In this document: positions 1 to 8,285 of the stretch, in pieces
How the letters are laid out: each line of letters begins with the position of its first letter
How positions within the stretch are numbered: position 1 is the stretch's first letter
Source of the DNA: Bacteroidota bacterium
Lineage (GTDB): Bacteria; Bacteroidota; Ignavibacteria; UBA10030; UBA8401
DNA: 64,000 nt
Assembly (NCBI GenBank): GCA_041658205.1
Contig: JBBAAO010000001.1
Location: 2,170,001-2,234,000, forward strand
Direction: 5' to 3'
Translations under genes and position numbers: made by a program
The notes under the pieces: model-generated
Seen by the model: the letters and a program-made list of their open reading frames with translations, nothing else
Databases searched by the model: none
Told to the model about the DNA's origin: nothing

Positions 1-327
1 GTCCAAAAGCTTAAAATCAATCATCATGGAATATTCATTCACACGTACCGCCGCTCCGGTACCACCGCCGTTTGGTGCAATTCCATGAATGAGTTTAAAA
101 TAACTTCCTTTCGGAATTCGTACCGCCCCGTTGCCGGCAAGCGGTCCTGCAACTGCGGAATCAGATCCGACAAGCACGAGATCTTTTCCTTGGCCAGGAA
201 CAGCGGCGGTGAGATTTGATGCATTATCGAATGTCCATTTCCCTTGGGGTATTTGCCCATATCCATTTGTGAATAGGAACGCTATTGTGACAAGCAATAG
301 CAAGGATGCCTGAAACAGATTTTTCAT
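1..327 (-). CDS. Secreted LamG-like protein, N-terminal part (runs off left edge)
   Basis: The first 109 codons of a longer gene are visible; the frame is open to base 1. It begins with a signal peptide (MKNLFQASLLLLLVTIAFLF, cleavage near GYG/Q) and continues directly into the same module that opens the next three genes upstream: a QIP start, a GKWTFDNASN stretch, a GAVRIPKGSYFKL stretch and a NEYSMMIDFK strand. That module looks like a concanavalin/LamG-type beta-sandwich. The start lies 44 bp after the stop of the 372-2915 gene with no terminator between, so the two are probably co-transcribed. The C-terminal payload is outside the window, so the function is unknown beyond being an exported, probably T9SS-secreted, binding protein. 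Confidence 0.85.
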   Translation of the reverse strand, partial: MKNLFQASLLLLVTIAFLFTNGYGQIPQGKWTFDNASNLTAAVPGQGKDLVLVGSDSAVAGPLAGNGAVRIPKGSYFKLIHGIAPNGGGTGAAVRVNEYSMMIDFKLLD

Positions 328-371
328 CGTGTATTTCTCCTTTTGTTGGTTGCAAACGTTAATTAGTTTTT

Positions 372-2915
372 CTACTTCAACAATACTGCTTTGTTTACAT
401 TGTGATAGAATGATTTATCTTCTTTCTGTGCTGTAAATAAATAATAATATGCTGCCGAAGATAATCCCGAGCCATCCCACAACACTTCATGCTGTCCTGC
501 ATTGACTATTCCATTTTGAAGTGCCGTTACTTTTTTCCCTAATACATCATAAATTGTCAGCGTTACAAAACTGGCTGCCGGAACCTGGTATTTAATGGTA
601 GTGGTCGGATTAAAAGGATTTGGATAGTTTTGTTCTATACCATACGATGTCGGTAGTGACTTTTGTTTTGTGACACCTGTAATGTTGTTTGAACGATTGG
701 ACCAATCACTCCACCGAAGGTTGTGATCTCGATATTTTACTCGATAGTAAAACGTTTTCCCTTGAACAAAGCGTGTTGCAGGAATTTGAATTTTTGTCAG
801 ATCTATCCCGGCATTTTTGTCCACCGGATTAAATTGTCCGTCCCTGCCGTACACATTTTTCCAATTCACCATCGTATCAATAACGATCTGTGCAAAAGCA
901 GTGTCGTATGAAATCTGCATTCTCACCGTCATCAACGAATCGGTACTGCTTATTGGAGTTGAATTAAATACAAACTTATTCTGAAAAATTGTTGCGGCAG
1001 AAACTGACGGAGCAGCAGGAGCCGATTGGGACACTTTTCGATACCACGTATCTAATAATTGGTTATTGAATGGTTTCTCGGTATTGCCAAGACTATACAT
1101 CGATCCGACAAACGTTTTTTTCGCAACGTCTATTTCAACAATTTGATACGCGAAGTGATCAAGAGAAATGTGAATGTTCGAATAATCAATATTTTCAAAT
1201 GAACCCCAGCGATCTATGTTTCCTCCGCCACCGCCATTACAGATGATGCGAAAATCTCCTTCATTTGTATTGGACTCGATCGTTCCGTGTTCATGTCCAT
1301 GCGTGTGTCCGTAGTTTAACTGGACTACTTTGGAATACTTTTGAAGAATTGGAAGTATTTCATTCTTCACATAATTTGGTCCAGGATCATATCCAATCGC
1401 TTCGCCCCATAATTCGGTGAATGGCATATGATGGGAAAGACACATCACAAAATCGATGGTGGAATCTGCTTGAGCTTCAGCTAATTTACGATCGAGTAAC
1501 AAGTTTTGAGCGGATCCAAGTGTAGAGGCGATGTCAGTATTTAATCCAATAACCAGTGTGTTTGCAAATCTCGCGCTCCAAAATCGTTCCGTCGGCGGAT
1601 TTGGAGGAGGCATGAGAGAGATACTATCATATTTTACATAGGCATAATAATTTGGCCCTGCATCTCCATCGCGGCCATTATCCGGGCGGTCGTGATTCCC
1701 GGGAACAGTAAGAAACGGTATTGAACCGGATACGACGGACATTGGAGCAAAAAATAATCTCTCATATTCGTCTACATTCCTACCGAAAATCACAAGATCA
1801 CCGGAATGGAGAACAGCATTGATGTGATTATGAAGATCAGCACCGTAAAGTTCCGACATCTTGTTCTTTGCTGCTGTTATTACTCTCATCGATTTGGATG
1901 TATCAGGATTGTGTGTATCACTTAAGAGCAGAAATCGAATTTTTCCGGTATATCCAGCTCCCGGCTGTGTTTTGAATGAAAATATTGTCGATGAATTTGT
2001 TCCGCTTTTTACTTTGTAGAAATATTCTGTATTCGGCGTTAATCCCGTTAGCAGAACTGTGTGCCATCGATTTGTCAATGCAATAAGTTCGTTGCTACCT
2101 ATAACAACTGTACCCAACAACGTTGATGTACCATATTCAACACTTGTCCCAACAGATGACGTATCATGCCAAGAAATGTAGACGGATGTTGAAGTTGGAG
2201 TTTGCAAATATGGAACAATCGGAATTGGTTTAGGGCCAACATTATGTCCATAACCGCCAAGTGCTGAAATATCGCTGCTTGATAGTGCAGAATTCCAAAT
2301 TGCAATTTCGGCACATTCAATCTCGCCGTCTTCCCCATCGTTATCTGCAAACATCAATAGAAGTGTATCAAGAGCAAACCTGCCGTCTATTGGCAATGGA
2401 CTTGCGGCTTTTACCGCCTTGCCATCCAAATAGGAAATGTGGTGCGTTCCATTTTTTACCGTAAGGACAAACCTGTACCATTCATTTGGTATTATTGTAT
2501 ACGATGTATATCCGGTTGCCTGCGTCCCAATATTTCCAGTCGGGTTGATAAAATAATCGCCGTCGCTTGAATTGCTTAAATCTGTTTGGTAAAAAGTTTT
2601 CCATGCGCCGATACTCGGCACTTTAAAATCGATCAGTATAGTATATTCATTTACCATTTTACCACCGCCATTGGCAAGTATTCCGTGTTTCATTTTATAA
2701 TAACTGCCAATGCCAATCTTTACCGCACCGTTGCCCGCTTCCGGCCCTGTAACAATTTGCTGAGTTCCTACTTTTACCAGATCTGAACCAACATCCGCTT
2801 TTAAAACATTCGCCGCATCATCAAATTTCCACCACCCTTGCCGGACAGGTATTTGACTGTATCCAAGGGATATGCTGCACATTACGAGAAAAAACACAAG
2901 ATATTTTTTTTGCAT
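372..2915 (-). CDS. Secreted LamG-like/FN3/metallophosphoesterase protein with T9SS sorting domain
   Basis: An exported phosphoesterase of the purple-acid-phosphatase style. Order of parts: signal peptide (about 1-20), LamG-like module (about 20-225), FN3/PAP-N-like domain (about 230-320, ending in TGLTPNTEYFYKV), calcineurin-like metallophosphoesterase (about 325-610) with all metal motifs visible (SDTHN, HSGDLV, GNHD, SHHMP, GHTHGHEHG), a second FN3-like stretch, and a C-terminal sorting domain starting QNYPNPFNPTTTIKY and ending in KAVLLK. I chose ATG 2915 (MQKKYLVFF) because the signal peptide then matches its paralogues; ATG 2930 five codons upstream is possible. It is 51% or more identical by eye to the gene at 3199-5709 over long stretches. 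A palindrome and promoter precede it (2996-3041). Substrate unknown. Confidence 0.9.
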   Translation of the reverse strand: MQKKYLVFFLVMCSISLGYSQIPVRQGWWKFDDAANVLKADVGSDLVKVGTQQIVTGPEAGNGAVKIGIGSYYKMKHGILANGGGKMVNEYTILIDFKVPSIGAWKTFYQTDLSNSSDGDYFINPTGNIGTQATGYTSYTIIPNEWYRFVLTVKNGTHHISYLDGKAVKAASPLPIDGRFALDTLLLMFADNDGEDGEIECAEIAIWNSALSSSDISALGGYGHNVGPKPIPIVPYLQTPTSTSVYISWHDTSSVGTSVEYGTSTLLGTVVIGSNELIALTNRWHTVLLTGLTPNTEYFYKVKSGTNSSTIFSFKTQPGAGYTGKIRFLLLSDTHNPDTSKSMRVITAAKNKMSELYGADLHNHINAVLHSGDLVIFGRNVDEYERLFFAPMSVVSGSIPFLTVPGNHDRPDNGRDGDAGPNYYAYVKYDSISLMPPPNPPTERFWSARFANTLVIGLNTDIASTLGSAQNLLLDRKLAEAQADSTIDFVMCLSHHMPFTELWGEAIGYDPGPNYVKNEILPILQKYSKVVQLNYGHTHGHEHGTIESNTNEGDFRIICNGGGGGNIDRWGSFENIDYSNIHISLDHFAYQIVEIDVAKKTFVGSMYSLGNTEKPFNNQLLDTWYRKVSQSAPAAPSVSAATIFQNKFVFNSTPISSTDSLMTVRMQISYDTAFAQIVIDTMVNWKNVYGRDGQFNPVDKNAGIDLTKIQIPATRFVQGKTFYYRVKYRDHNLRWSDWSNRSNNITGVTKQKSLPTSYGIEQNYPNPFNPTTTIKYQVPAASFVTLTIYDVLGKKVTALQNGIVNAGQHEVLWDGSGLSSAAYYYLFTAQKEDKSFYHNVNKAVLLK

Positions 2916-2995
2916 AACCCCTATTATCATTTATTGTTGCCGCTATGAATGCATCAATGGAGCGGCTCAGCTGAACCGCATCATTGTGCAATATC

Positions 2996-3041
2996 AAATT
3001 ACCGCATCATGTTTTAATCGACAATCCCACGTACGTGGTAT
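2996..3041 (-). promoter_or_regulatory. Candidate promoter with CCACGTACGTGG operator before the 2915 gene
   Basis: On the minus strand the order is palindrome (3027-3038, CCACGTACGTGG, extended imperfectly to 3024-3041), two bases, a -35-like TTGTCG (3019-3024), a 17-base spacer and a -10-like TAATTT (2996-3001). The same order and spacing occurs before the genes at 8045 and 19774. Palindrome is seen directly; promoter role and bound protein are inferred. Confidence 0.6.
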
Positions 3042-3112
3042 CTTGATGTGATACAGGAAATAAAATATTGCAGGGAATGAAGCATTAGAAAGGAATGATG
3101 AGCGGACGCCCA

Positions 3113-3150
3113 CAAAAAAAATGCGGTCGTTGTATTATACAATGACCGCA
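3113..3150 (-). terminator. Rho-independent terminator after the 3199-5709 gene
   Basis: Read on the minus strand, a stem TGCGGTC/GACCGCA extended by TTGTAT/ATACAA pairs is followed directly by eight T residues. It lies about 50 bp after the stop of the 3199-5709 gene and separates it from the operator of the next gene. Confidence 0.85.
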
Positions 3151-3198
3151 CACTTGCAGTAATTATCGCAATACTATTTACAATAGTGTCATTTGGTA

Positions 3199-5709
3199 CT
3201 ATTTCAGAAACACCATTTTCTTTATAGAAATGAAAGAGCCTGATTCAAGTTTATAGTAATAGAATCCTGATGTTTGGGCCGCTGCATTGAATTTTACAGT
3301 ATACCAACCGGCATCTTGATACTCATTTACTACATCCATTATTTTACGCCCTAAGATATCAAATACCCTTATCAGCACCAATCCTCCGGACGGGATGCTG
3401 TACCGTATGCTTGTTGTAGGATTGAATGGATTGGGATAATTTTGATCTAAGCTATACGCTGTGGGAAGTTGTGATTCTCTCGCTACGCTTGCAAAGCTTA
3501 CACTACCAGACCGATTGGACCAATTGCTCCAACGCAAATTATGATCCCGATATTTCACTTTGTAATAGAACGATTTGCCTTCGATGAAACGTGTTCGAGG
3601 AATTTCGATTTTCGTTAAATCTATTCCTGCATTTTTATCAACCGGATTATACTGCGCATCGCTGCCGTAGATATCTTTCCAATGCGCCATTGTATCAAGA
3701 ACAAATTGTGTGAAGGATGTATCGTAGGCAACCTGCATTCGCACCGTCATCATTGAATCCAGACCACTCATGGGAGTTGAGTTAAACACAACTTTATTTG
3801 GGAAGATAGTTGGGACAGAAACTGATGGAGTCGCCGGTGCGGATTGGTCAACTTTTCTATACCAAGTATCTAACAATTCATTATTGAATGCCTTATTCGA
3901 ATTTCCAAGGCTGTACATTGAACCGGTAAATGTTTTTTTTGCTGCATCAATTTCAATGAGTTGATAGAAAAAATGATCCAGTGAAACATGGATTGAGGGA
4001 TAATCAACATTGATAAATGAACCCCACCGATCGGTATTTCCTCCGCCCCCGCCGGTGCAGACCATGCGAAAATCCCCGTCGTTTGTTTTGGATTCAATCG
4101 TTCCCCGTTCAAATCCATGAGTATGACCATAGCTTAATTGCACCACTTTGGAATATTTTTGAAACAAAGGCAATAAATCATCACGCACATAATTTGGCGT
4201 CGGATAATAACCCGCCCCCTCACCCCATAATTCAGAATAGGGTAAATGATGGAACAAACAGATCACAAAATCAATTGTTGAATCAGCTTGCGCTTCCGCC
4301 AATTTCGAATTGAGGAGATCTTTTTGAAGTCCACCATATGTTGACGTTCCATTAGTATTTAATCCTATTACAAGCGTATTGGCAAAACGAACACTCCAGA
4401 ATTGTTCCATCGGTAGCGAAGGAGGTTGAACCAACGAAATACTGTCAGATTTCATATACGAATAGAAATAAGGCCCCACATCGTGATTTCCTTGAACAGT
4501 AAGGAATGGTACGGAAGTTGAAAAAACAGACATCGGTGTAAAATATAATTTTGGAAATTCATCGATCGCACTTCCAGACATCACAATATCACCCGAATGC
4601 AGCACAGCATTTATTTGATTGTGAATATCCGTGCCATAGAGTTCTGTAATTTTTTTCTTCGCCGCTGTCAGCACTTTCATTGGTTTTGTTGTATCAGAAT
4701 TATGCGTATCACTTAACAGTAAAAAACGAATTTTTCCTGTATAACCGGGCAGAGGCTGAGTTTTGAATTTTAATTCTTCAGAAATGTTGTTCCCGCTTTT
4801 CGTCTTGTAATGATATTCCGTATTTGGCGTTAAGCCGGTAAGAAGCACCGTATGCCATCGGTAGGAAGCACCGATCATTTCATTCGTACCAGTTGAAACC
4901 GATCCAAGAGATGAAGTCTCCCCATACTCAACGCTTGTGCCGGTAGATGAAGTATCATGCCAGCTTATATACATTGACGTTGGCGTTGGCGATTGTAAAT
5001 ATTGAGTAATAGGAGTCGTTTTAGGTGTGATGTAATGTGAATATCCACCAAGCGCTGCAACATTTGCAGAAGATAGTGCAGTGTCCCAAATTGCAATTTC
5101 GGCACAATCGATGTCGCCGTCTTCCCCATCGTTATCCGCAAACATTAACAAGAGAGAATCAAGAGCAAACCTTCCATCCACACTCTGAACCGTAGCATTA
5201 TTAATCAACTGACCATCGATATAATAGTGAAATTGTGTACCATTTTTTACGGAAAGAGTAAGTCTATACCACTCATTTGATGTAACAGAAAAAGAAGAAT
5301 ATCCGGTGGCACCCACACCAATGGTACCTCCTGTCTTATTGATAAAACAATCCCCGTCACTTGTGTTACTTATGTCTGTTTGAAAAAAGCATTTCCATGT
5401 GTCAAGACTTGCTACCTTAAAATCGATCATGATGGTATATTCATTTACCTTTATTCCGCCACCATTTGAACTTATACCATGTTTCAGTTTGTAATAACTT
5501 CCGATACCAATCCTCACCGCCCCATTCCCTGTAGCTGGACCGGCAACAAATTGATGCGTTCCGACTAATTGTAACGCTGTTCCTATTTCGGCTTTTAGAA
5601 TATTTGTCCCATCATCAAATTTCCACCAGCCATGTTTTGCCGGTATTTGACCATAGAGTGATGCGTTAATGCATACCAGTAAAAATAAAATGAAATATTT
5701 TTTTTTCAC
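3199..5709 (-). CDS. Secreted LamG-like/FN3/metallophosphoesterase protein with T9SS sorting domain (paralogue)
   Basis: Tandem paralogue of the 372-2915 gene with the same architecture: signal peptide (about 1-20), LamG-like module opening QIPAKHGWWKFDD, FN3-like domain, metallophosphoesterase with SDTHN, HSGDIV, GNHD, FHHLP and GHTHGFERG, second FN3-like region, and a sorting domain starting QNYPNPFNPTTSIRYS and ending KKMVFLK. All metal ligands appear intact, so both copies should be active. The start is GTG at 5709 with AAAGGA a few bases upstream. Unlike its neighbours it has no CCACGWWCGTGG palindrome upstream, and it sits between two terminators, so it is probably a monocistronic unit with different control. 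It lacks the roughly 15-residue insertion after GNHD seen in the downstream paralogue. Confidence 0.9.
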   Translation of the reverse strand: MKKKYFILFLLVCINASLYGQIPAKHGWWKFDDGTNILKAEIGTALQLVGTHQFVAGPATGNGAVRIGIGSYYKLKHGISSNGGGIKVNEYTIMIDFKVASLDTWKCFFQTDISNTSDGDCFINKTGGTIGVGATGYSSFSVTSNEWYRLTLSVKNGTQFHYYIDGQLINNATVQSVDGRFALDSLLLMFADNDGEDGDIDCAEIAIWDTALSSANVAALGGYSHYITPKTTPITQYLQSPTPTSMYISWHDTSSTGTSVEYGETSSLGSVSTGTNEMIGASYRWHTVLLTGLTPNTEYHYKTKSGNNISEELKFKTQPLPGYTGKIRFLLLSDTHNSDTTKPMKVLTAAKKKITELYGTDIHNQINAVLHSGDIVMSGSAIDEFPKLYFTPMSVFSTSVPFLTVQGNHDVGPYFYSYMKSDSISLVQPPSLPMEQFWSVRFANTLVIGLNTNGTSTYGGLQKDLLNSKLAEAQADSTIDFVICLFHHLPYSELWGEGAGYYPTPNYVRDDLLPLFQKYSKVVQLSYGHTHGFERGTIESKTNDGDFRMVCTGGGGGNTDRWGSFINVDYPSIHVSLDHFFYQLIEIDAAKKTFTGSMYSLGNSNKAFNNELLDTWYRKVDQSAPATPSVSVPTIFPNKVVFNSTPMSGLDSMMTVRMQVAYDTSFTQFVLDTMAHWKDIYGSDAQYNPVDKNAGIDLTKIEIPRTRFIEGKSFYYKVKYRDHNLRWSNWSNRSGSVSFASVARESQLPTAYSLDQNYPNPFNPTTSIRYSIPSGGLVLIRVFDILGRKIMDVVNEYQDAGWYTVKFNAAAQTSGFYYYKLESGSFISIKKMVFLK

Positions 5710-5889
5710 ACAATTCCTTTGGTACTATTGAGAGGCTTGAACTTGATTGAGATAAATATCAGCAAAAATAGATTGACGAAATACAATCATTTTGAATTAA
5801 CTCTCAACCATTTTTGATAGTTCTTTTTGCGGGGCAGATTATTTAAACAATCTAGGAGGACAAATTTCAGGAGTTCAAAGCACAAATAA

Positions 5890-5980
5890 ATAAAAAAAAG
5901 GACTCACCGCATTCATTATAGGAGGAAACAAATCTGTTTACTGTAGCACCTAATCCACAAAAGGTGCTAGCGGTGAGCCC
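5890..5980 (-). terminator. Structured terminator, possible three-way junction, after the 6033-8045 gene
   Basis: On the minus strand an 11-bp outer stem (GGGCTCACCGC at 5970-5980 with GCGGTGAGTCC at 5900-5910) encloses two small hairpins (TAGCACC/GGTGCTA at 5944-5969 and AAACA/TGTTT near 5928-5941) and is followed by eight T residues. It is in the 323-bp gap 5710-6032, which otherwise holds only the upstream region of the 5709 gene. Terminator role is well supported; the branched fold is inferred. Confidence 0.75.
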
Positions 5981-6032
5981 CATCTTATTTTAAGAACATT
6001 GTGTTACACCGTAATCAAAAAAAACTTTCGGT

Positions 6033-8045
6033 TTATTTGATTAATGTCATTTTCTTTACTGAACTAAACGAACCTGATTCAAGTCTGTAGACATACATAC
6101 CCGTTGCAAGTTTTGATGCATCGAGATTTACGGTATATGATCCTGCAGAGTGATATTGATTAATCAAATTGATGACTTCGCGTCCCAAAACATCATACAC
6201 TTTTAGGCTGACCATTCCCGACTGTGGAACAGTGAATTTAATGTTTGTGGTTGGATTAAATGGATTAGGATAATTTTGCAACAATTCAAACGACGTTGCA
6301 ACTTCAGGATTCCGTTGAACTCCTGTGGTCCATTTATTGCCGATCCATGTATGAGTCCAGTTATACATGTTTTGCCAGGAGTTGTCATTATTTAAAGTTG
6401 AATAACTCAGAATTCCTTCACGACCTGAACCTGCATCACGATCGTTGATGGAGAAATCGATCGGAATACGCATTCCTTCTTTTGGGACAAATAGACTGTC
6501 ACCGGGGATAATTGCGGCAATCGTTGTGAAGGGCAATTTTGCTTCAACAGTATATCCCGAAGTAAATGTTTTTGGTTTCCAAATATAATTGGCTCCAGGA
6601 TACATCACGATAATGGTGCCGATTCCTTTATCATTGTTGATACGGTTTTTTGAAAAACGAAGCATGTAATCCGGAGTTGCTCCGCGTTTATATCCTGAAT
6701 GCCCCGTGCCTCTCCAATCATATAAACCAATATTGATATCCGGTGCATCGTTTGACCACGTAGAGACAGAAGAACTTGTATCAACAACAACGGTATCATC
6801 CACAACATCGAATGCGATGTACAGATTATTTGCATCCATCGCGAGATAGGCTTTCACTGAAAGATCGAGACTATCGTTCAACTTCCCACCTGGCACTAAA
6901 TGCGCTGTCGGATTTTTACCAAACGCGTTCATTGCAATGGGAGGAATTGATGCCCATTCACTCAATGAACCGTCTGCAACAAAATTGGATGGAGCCACCG
7001 GAGAAATGACTGGAACACCTTTTGCTTTTGTTGTTACCGCCGTTGGTGCAACAGCAACCGGACCAACGTTTCCTACCGCATCAGTTGCATTAACACCGTA
7101 AAAATATGTAATGTCTTGGTCAGTTACCGGCGAACGAAGAACATGAGTAGCCGATTGTACACCTAACGCTAATCCATACGGTCCAAGACGCTCTATAGTA
7201 GAATCAATTTTGGTAAATGCTTTTTCGCTAAAGTACACATCATATTTTGAACCTGGCTCGTCCGGTACATCAACCCATGTAATTGTATTGATATAGGAAC
7301 CTGCCGCGCCGGCGATTGCAGCTACGCTTGTTGGTGCTTCTGGAGGTATTTTATCTAATTCGTGCCCAAATCCGCCAAGAGCGCTGATCATGGAATCAGT
7401 TAACATAGTATTCCAAATAGCAATTTCAGCACAATCTATTTCACCATCATCGCCGTCATCGTCGCCAAACATCAACAACGATTTGTCCAGAGAAAATCGA
7501 ATATGGTCTATCGGTTGAATATTTCCTGTTTTAATTTTTTGGCCGTCGATATACGAATTAAATTGTACGCCGTTTTTCACTGAAATGACAAGTCGATACC
7601 ATTCATTTGCCGTTACTGAAAACAACGAATATCCTGTTGTAGCATTTCCGATGGTTGCGCCCGTTTTATTAACAAATAATTCGCCATCATTATTATTATT
7701 TGTATCAGTTTGAAAAAAACATTTCCAGGCACCGATGGTGGGAGCTCTAAAATCAATCATCAGCGTATATTCATTCACCCTGGTACCGCCACCATTGGGA
7801 CTCATTCCGTGTCTCAATTTATAATAACTTCCTAGTCCGATCTTTACAGCTCCATTCGTTGCTTCTGGACCAACAATCACTTGATGTGTTCCGACTAATT
7901 CCAGCGCGGTGCCGACTTCTGCTTTAAAAACGTTCTGTACATCATCAAATTTCCACCAACCTTGTCTAGTTGGTATTTGGCTGTACAGCGATGAGGCGCA
8001 GTATACCGATAACAAAATGATGAAAAGAAAATGTGTTTTTTTCAT
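6033..8045 (-). CDS. Secreted LamG-like/FN3/CBM9-like protein with T9SS sorting domain
   Basis: Shares signal peptide and N-terminal LamG-like module (about 22-225, QIPTRQGWWKFDDVQN) with the two phosphoesterase genes downstream but carries a different payload: an FN3-like domain (about 235-335) and a region (about 350-575) resembling the DOMON/CBM9-like fold, recognisable from VADGSLSEW, a run like AYLAMDANNLYIAFDVVDD, and a buried stretch with MRIPIDFSINDRD. The C-terminus is a T9SS domain (QNYPNPFNPTTNIKF to KKMTLIK). No catalytic residues are obvious, so it is more likely a polysaccharide-binding surface protein than an enzyme. It stands alone between its own promoter/operator (8146-8191) and terminator (5890-5980). 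Confidence 0.88.
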   Translation of the reverse strand: MKKTHFLFIILLSVYCASSLYSQIPTRQGWWKFDDVQNVFKAEVGTALELVGTHQVIVGPEATNGAVKIGLGSYYKLRHGMSPNGGGTRVNEYTLMIDFRAPTIGAWKCFFQTDTNNNNDGELFVNKTGATIGNATTGYSLFSVTANEWYRLVISVKNGVQFNSYIDGQKIKTGNIQPIDHIRFSLDKSLLMFGDDDGDDGEIDCAEIAIWNTMLTDSMISALGGFGHELDKIPPEAPTSVAAIAGAAGSYINTITWVDVPDEPGSKYDVYFSEKAFTKIDSTIERLGPYGLALGVQSATHVLRSPVTDQDITYFYGVNATDAVGNVGPVAVAPTAVTTKAKGVPVISPVAPSNFVADGSLSEWASIPPIAMNAFGKNPTAHLVPGGKLNDSLDLSVKAYLAMDANNLYIAFDVVDDTVVVDTSSSVSTWSNDAPDINIGLYDWRGTGHSGYKRGATPDYMLRFSKNRINNDKGIGTIIVMYPGANYIWKPKTFTSGYTVEAKLPFTTIAAIIPGDSLFVPKEGMRIPIDFSINDRDAGSGREGILSYSTLNNDNSWQNMYNWTHTWIGNKWTTGVQRNPEVATSFELLQNYPNPFNPTTNIKFTVPQSGMVSLKVYDVLGREVINLINQYHSAGSYTVNLDASKLATGMYVYRLESGSFSSVKKMTLIK

Positions 8046-8145
8046 AACTTACCCTTGAGTTTTGATGAAAATATTGGTGACTAAAAAACACGATACCCTC
8101 ACAGTACATTGTAAAAAATATTGTGTTTTTATAGGGAACGTATAA

Positions 8146-8191
8146 ATAGTACCGTTTTACACGTCAATGGGCAATCCCACGAACGTGGTAT
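8146..8191 (-). promoter_or_regulatory. Candidate promoter with CCACGTTCGTGG operator before the 8045 gene
   Basis: Minus-strand order: palindrome (8177-8188; extended 8174-8191), two bases, -35-like TTGCCC (8169-8174), 17-base spacer, -10-like TACTAT (8146-8151). A second, slightly better -35/-10 pair can be read in the same place (TTGACG 8162-8167 and TATACG 8139-8144, 17-base spacer). Either way the palindrome abuts the -35 region. Confidence 0.6.
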
Positions 8192-8223
8192 CTTAACCTG
8201 AAAAGTCCGCTGAATAGTCTTAT

Positions 8224-8258
8224 AAAAAAAACGGCCGCTGTGATGGTCAAAGCGGCCG
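8224..8258 (-). terminator. Rho-independent terminator ending the TonB/PorV/LamG operon
   Basis: Minus strand: 8-bp GC-rich stem (CGGCCGCT at 8232-8239 pairing with AGCGGCCG at 8251-8258) followed by eight T residues. It lies 28 bp after the stop of the 8286-10748 gene, so the operon starting at 19774 probably ends here. Confidence 0.88.
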
Positions 8259-8285
8259 CATAACATTCAAAAATATCGATCGTTC

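Noticed and set aside
1038..1052. GATACCACGTATC, a symmetric stretch like the operator
   Set aside because: It is coding sequence for the conserved DTWYRKV stretch of the phosphoesterase; the paralogue keeps the protein but not the palindrome.
5920..5945. Plus-strand AGGAGGAAACAAATC that looks like a ribosome binding site
   Set aside because: No start codon or open frame follows; it is the complement of a loop in the terminator structure.
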